Source of the DNA: Epiperipatus broadwayi
Taxonomy: Eukaryota; Onychophora; Udeonychophora; Euonychophora; Peripatidae
Reading direction: 5' to 3'
Assembly (NCBI GenBank): GCA_028023455.1
Contig: JAQFVV010006256.1
Span: forward strand, 1,056,001 to 1,120,000
Length of the DNA: 64,000 nucleotides
In this document: positions 59,881 to 64,000 of the stretch, piece after piece
How positions within the stretch are numbered: the first letter of the stretch is position 1
Layout of the letters: the number at the start of each line of letters is the position of its first letter
Program-made: the position numbers and the translations under genes
The notes under the pieces: generated by a model
Seen by the model: the letters and a program-made list of their open reading frames with translations, nothing else
The model's database searches: none
Told to the model about the DNA's origin: nothing

Positions 59881-60824
59881 AAATCTTAATATACTAGATT
59901 TTATTGTTCTGCAAATTTCATCCATTTCCTCTCTAACATTGCATTTTCATGTTTTCTAATTCTAGTATTAAAACACCTATAAAAATTTCAATATGTTGTC
60001 TAAGCTGATCAAAAACATCCTGTTCATCTAAATAAAAATCCTCTAATTTATCTTTATGATAATTTGTAGAAACATACTTGAATTATCTGCATTTGATATA
60101 TATTAAGCTGAATAACTAATCTTACCATTCTAGCTAGCATATCAACAATCTTCACAATGCTCATCCATTTTTAAATTTATAATAAATCATTTGTGCCTTT
60201 ATATAAAGTATATGTTTACTTTTCAATTCTTCTAACTGGCAAAATTCAGCAACATTCATTTAAAATTAGGCAGTTCTTTCAACTCATATAACCTTCCTTT
60301 GCTTGAAAGTGATTTATAGTTGTAGGTAGCTAAATGAAAAATCATTGATATTCACAAAAAAATACAAGCTTTTATTTGTAATTAAATTATATGTCAAAAA
60401 ATACCCCAGATAGTTTTACATAACAAATATATGCAAAATTATCATAACAATCATATGATAAACCTTTGATCATCCAAGTTTCAGGGTGAACATAGAAACT
60501 GAAAATCAATGCAGGAGCTTTTAAAACTCCTCGATTCTGTCTTTCTAAGCTTGCATTAAATCATACATACCATTATCTCATATTTCTTCTTTATAGTTTT
60601 ATTGAAAATTTCTGCCAATGAACACTAGAAGATATTTAGAAAGAAAGTAGTCAACAAATAAAACTTTTTCATAAAATTTTACTTCTACAACATGTCTTGA
60701 TATGTTCAATCTGAAGGTTTTAAATTTTAAAGAAATATACTTGTAGTCTGCAAAAAAAAATAAATTTTTTTTGCTTTATTAATTTTGTACCTGTAACAAT
60801 ATAATTTTGTTAAAACATTCATTA
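59880..60824. other. AT-rich DNA, possibly LINE debris
   Basis: A+T-rich sequence upstream (on the minus strand) of the endonuclease scrap. It may be decayed 5' LINE sequence, but no motif is recognisable. Confidence 0.35.
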
Positions 60825-60832
60825 GTTTAAGT

Positions 60833-61194
60833 CAGGGGTCCCCAACCTATGCCCGTGGGCACCATGGTGCCCGCAGACCATTTTTTGTGTGCCCACCGCT
60901 ATCCGAACACAACAAATTATTTATCTGATACAAATAAATTTAATTTTTAAAATTTCTTATAAATTATTGTATTATATTGTAATCAAATTGTAGGACATAC
61001 TATACTTTTACAGTGTAAAAATATAAATGTTAATTATATGTTAAAATTTTATTTTTGAAATAAATATTTTTTTGTACATTGTGTATTATAAACAATATCC
61101 AACTATAAATTTACATTTAAAAAATAAATGGTGCCCGCCACCTGGCTGGTATTATAGAACGTGCTCTTAAGTGCAAAAAGGTTGGGGACCTTAG
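60833..61194. mobile_element. hAT-type MITE (362 bp) with 8-bp target duplication
   Basis: The left end CAGGGGTCCCCAACCT and the right end AGGTTGGGGACCTTAG form hAT-style terminal inverted repeats (12 bases perfect, then three mismatches near the very end). Flanks GTTTAAGT (60,825-60,832) and GTTTAATT (61,195-61,202) match at 7 of 8, the target-site length of hAT elements. GTGCCCGC-rich sub-terminal sequence lies next to both ends (for example 60,850-60,905 and 61,131-61,150), with an A+T-rich core. No ORF, so non-autonomous. The CAGGGGTCCCCAAC start is typical of hAT/Charlie-like elements. Confidence 0.9.
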
Positions 61195-61202
61195 GTTTAA
61201 TT

Positions 61203-64000
61203 GTATAAAAATATTAATTATCAATTCTATAGACAGCCATTTCTTAACATTTTAAACTTGTATGTTTTTCTATTTAAAAAAATTCTTAATTTAAAATAAC
61301 CTGATTAATTAATATAACAAAGCTATTTCTTAAACAAAACTTCTATGTGATCCTTAAAACATTTTGATTTAATTACGAAACACACCACTTAGAAAATATT
61401 TGCAAATAATTTGTAATAGGTACATAGAATTTTGTTTATTATGGATGGGTTAGAAATATAATAACAATAAGTATAAACTTTAAATCAGAAGAGATGTCCA
61501 CACAATTTTATTAAAATGGGTAAGTGCAAGATAAATTAAACAGCACCAAAGGATATGAAGTACAGCTTCAGACTTACACTTTTAACTTAAGTGCTGAAAT
61601 ATTTAAAGGAATACTCCCAATATCAGAGATGTAATGCAATGAATGAAAATGACACACCTTTTCATTTATTCTCAAGTTATTATAAGGATGACAAAAACAG
61701 ATAACACAATCAACTTAAAATTTATATTAGTGGAATTTTAACAAATTTAATAATATGAAACTTGTGTTCATAATTGTTTCTATATTTAGAGTTACATTAA
61801 AGATCCAGAGTTGTAAATCATTTTCTGGATCTAATCATGATCAATATATTTTTTTAATTGCAATAAGCATGTTGATGCAAAAAGAATTCATTTCAGAATA
61901 ATCACTTCTAATTATCAATGAAAAATTTTGGCAAGTTTATAATTTAAATTGAGTGTGCAATATTTCATCATGTGAAAAGGCAAATATTTTTTTTGCATTA
62001 AAAAATATTAGAATTAAATCAGAATGGTAAAAACAAAAATACCTAAATGAATATAATAAAGAGTTTAAAAGACTAAGCAGATGAATCAATTTAATTTTTA
62101 TCAAGTTTCGAATCACACAGTGACTTTGTGCTTTGGATTAGTTGTTTAATTAACCCAGGAGTGGTCGTAGTTAAATACTGGAGGAAATAAAATGCACTGT
62201 GAGACTATTGCCAGGTTAAACTAGTCTGATTTCTATTAATTTTGTTTCATGATGAAACACAAATGTGTCATTTGTTTTATTGTGAATATTTTCTAATGTG
62301 GATTTCATTTTTATAGGAAAAATTGTTTTTTAAAAAAATTTTAAGACCAACAAATTTTTTTTAGTGATGCTTCTGTAATCTATAAATTGTGCACCATTGC
62401 TTTAAGAGATGTAAAAAAAATCAGGCAAATTATACTTTAACCAAAAGTTACATTTTCAATTTATTTTGTAAAATGTTCTCTCTTTAATCAAGCTTAATAA
62501 CAATAGTAATCTAAACAATCTATTCAAGGTGGTAAAGACAATTAACAAAGATTGCCAAACATATAATTTTTATATTTTAATAAGCATTTGTGAAAAGTCA
62601 ATGTTAGCCAAGATGATTTTTTTTTCATTTTGTGAGGGTTAGTTATGTTGCAATTAATTTGGTATCTTTTTATATAAGTTATTAAAACTACTACAATTAT
62701 ACTTTATCGAAAGCCCCCACCTTCCGCAAAAAAAAAAACTAGCCATATTTGGTTATGCTTCTTTCTTTTTTGGAGAAATTATGAGTTTTATGAAATTATT
62801 TTAAAGGACTTTCTAATTTGTTTTGGAGATAAATCTATATTGAATGTCAAATATAATATGCATAAATTATAAAAATATTACTCACATTTTATTTTCAGAA
62901 TAATTAATTAAGATCTCTACCTAAATGTATTGAGGTTATTATCTTTGTGATAGTTTGCTATTGTTGATTGTTCTTTAACATAATTTATTCAGCAACTTTA
63001 TTTATGTTTAATAGAAACTTAATTTTTGAGTTACTTTGTAAACTTTAACGAGTTCTTTACATTATTAAGATACATAATAATGTACAAAAAGAAAATATTG
63101 CTCAAGAATTTAGTCAATTCTAAACTAATCAAAACCACTACATTCTTACACAATAATTGAGATGCTTACATCAATTCATTCCATGAACAAGAACAATATT
63201 GATTTGAAGTGATAATCTGTAAACATAATGCGATGATGTGGATATATTAGCATAAAAATAGATATCAGTATCAGTGTAAAAATATCAGCAGTGAATCAAT
63301 AAAAAAAAATCTTGCACATATTAATTTAGCTCATATTATCTTGTTTTATTTTAAAAATTCTGTAATGTATTGAGCACAGAGTTAGCAGATTTTATGAGTT
63401 ATTCAAAAATTCTATTTTGTTTCAGGATTACAAAAGCCTGAAATACTTAGGAAATAATGACATTCATTATAAAAATGACTACTTTTTATAATAAAGCTAA
63501 TTACATATGTTAATCAAATGCAAATAAAGTTTATTTAATTAAAAAAAAATCTTCATAGTGTAACATTTTAATCTGGCTTAAACATTTTTTTTTTTTTTTT
63601 GGGAACTACAAGTATATCTTAATTAAGAGCTGAAAAACCAAGTAATTTTAAAATAATGTTGAAAAAATTCGTTTAATCTTTTAACACATTCCTAAAATAA
63701 TCGATGCTTGTGAGAATGAAAATTCCTTGCTCGGATGTCATTTCTACATCTATAAAGTAGATAATGAAAGCCATATATATTAGTTTTGCTGTTGTTATTA
63801 TGTTGATGAATGAAGTGGCTTTTCTTATCAGGCAAAATCAAATGTGAGATTGCTACATTAACACAATAAAAAAATTTAAGATCATAAATATTGTTTAATT
63901 ATATTCATGTGGCAAAAACACCATTAAGGTATAAAAAAAAAATATCTACATATTTTTAATGAAATAAAGAATAACATCTGATGCTTCATATTTCTATTAT
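61203..64000. other. AT-rich DNA without recognisable genes
   Basis: Simple A+T-rich sequence with T-runs (63,585-63,600) and A-runs to the end of the window. I saw no ORF with a recognisable domain, no transposon terminus and no tRNA-like fold. Confidence 0.55.

Overview
This is a strongly A+T-rich stretch of animal (most likely invertebrate) nuclear DNA with long homopolymer runs, (TA)n microsatellites and many decayed transposable elements. There are no long open reading frames, operons or bacterial signals. The only host gene I can recognise is the 3' end of a spliced condensin subunit gene (CAP-H/NCAPH/Barren family) on the + strand at 12,959-13,264: two coding exons with canonical GT/AG borders. 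The phylum cannot be fixed from the sequence. The intron, Tx1/L1-like LINE, Ty3/gypsy, mariner, pogo/Tigger-like, hAT and tRNA-SINE remains all fit a metazoan.

Layout. 0-9 kb: AT-rich DNA with two LTR-like patches. 9.66-10.98 kb: a block with short related coding fragments in inverted orientation around TTACGG- and TTAGGG-like repeats. 11.4-12.4 kb: a dead mariner transposase, followed by the condensin exons. 13.5-15.2 kb: an old interspersed repeat split by a TA-flanked pogo/Tigger-like element; the unsplit copy lies at 29.6-30.1 kb. 16-22 kb: LTR-like pieces and a gypsy integrase tail. 22.7-27.7 kb: a badly mutated Ty3/gypsy element on the minus strand with integrase, RNase H, RT (YMDD visible), protease and a gag-like region that carries two in-frame internal duplications. 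28-34 kb: tandem duplications, interleaved inverted repeats and unassigned DNA.

35.3-44.5 kb is a duplicated 2.7-kb block (two copies about 6.4 kb apart), each ending in the same gypsy integrase scrap. Copy A runs straight into a roughly ten-unit diverged minisatellite. Between the copies lies a broken ORF rich in charged heptad-like sequence. Two tRNA-like retroposons (34.8 and 46.0 kb) share the same extended acceptor stem, flanking repeats and A-rich tail. 51.7-55.1 kb is a + strand Tx1/L1-like LINE relic interrupted by foldback repeats. A LINE endonuclease scrap lies on the minus strand at 59.7 kb, and a 362-bp hAT MITE with an 8-bp target duplication at 60.8-61.2 kb. The rest is AT-rich DNA in which I see nothing.

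I found no convincing new biological system. The most useful observations are the condensin gene end, the nested Tigger insertion with its empty-site paralogue, the minimal tRNA-retroposon pair, the minisatellite that starts at a gypsy scrap, the foldback cluster and the inverted 9.7/10.9-kb coding pair. Coordinates of repeats and relics were read by eye and may be off by several bases.
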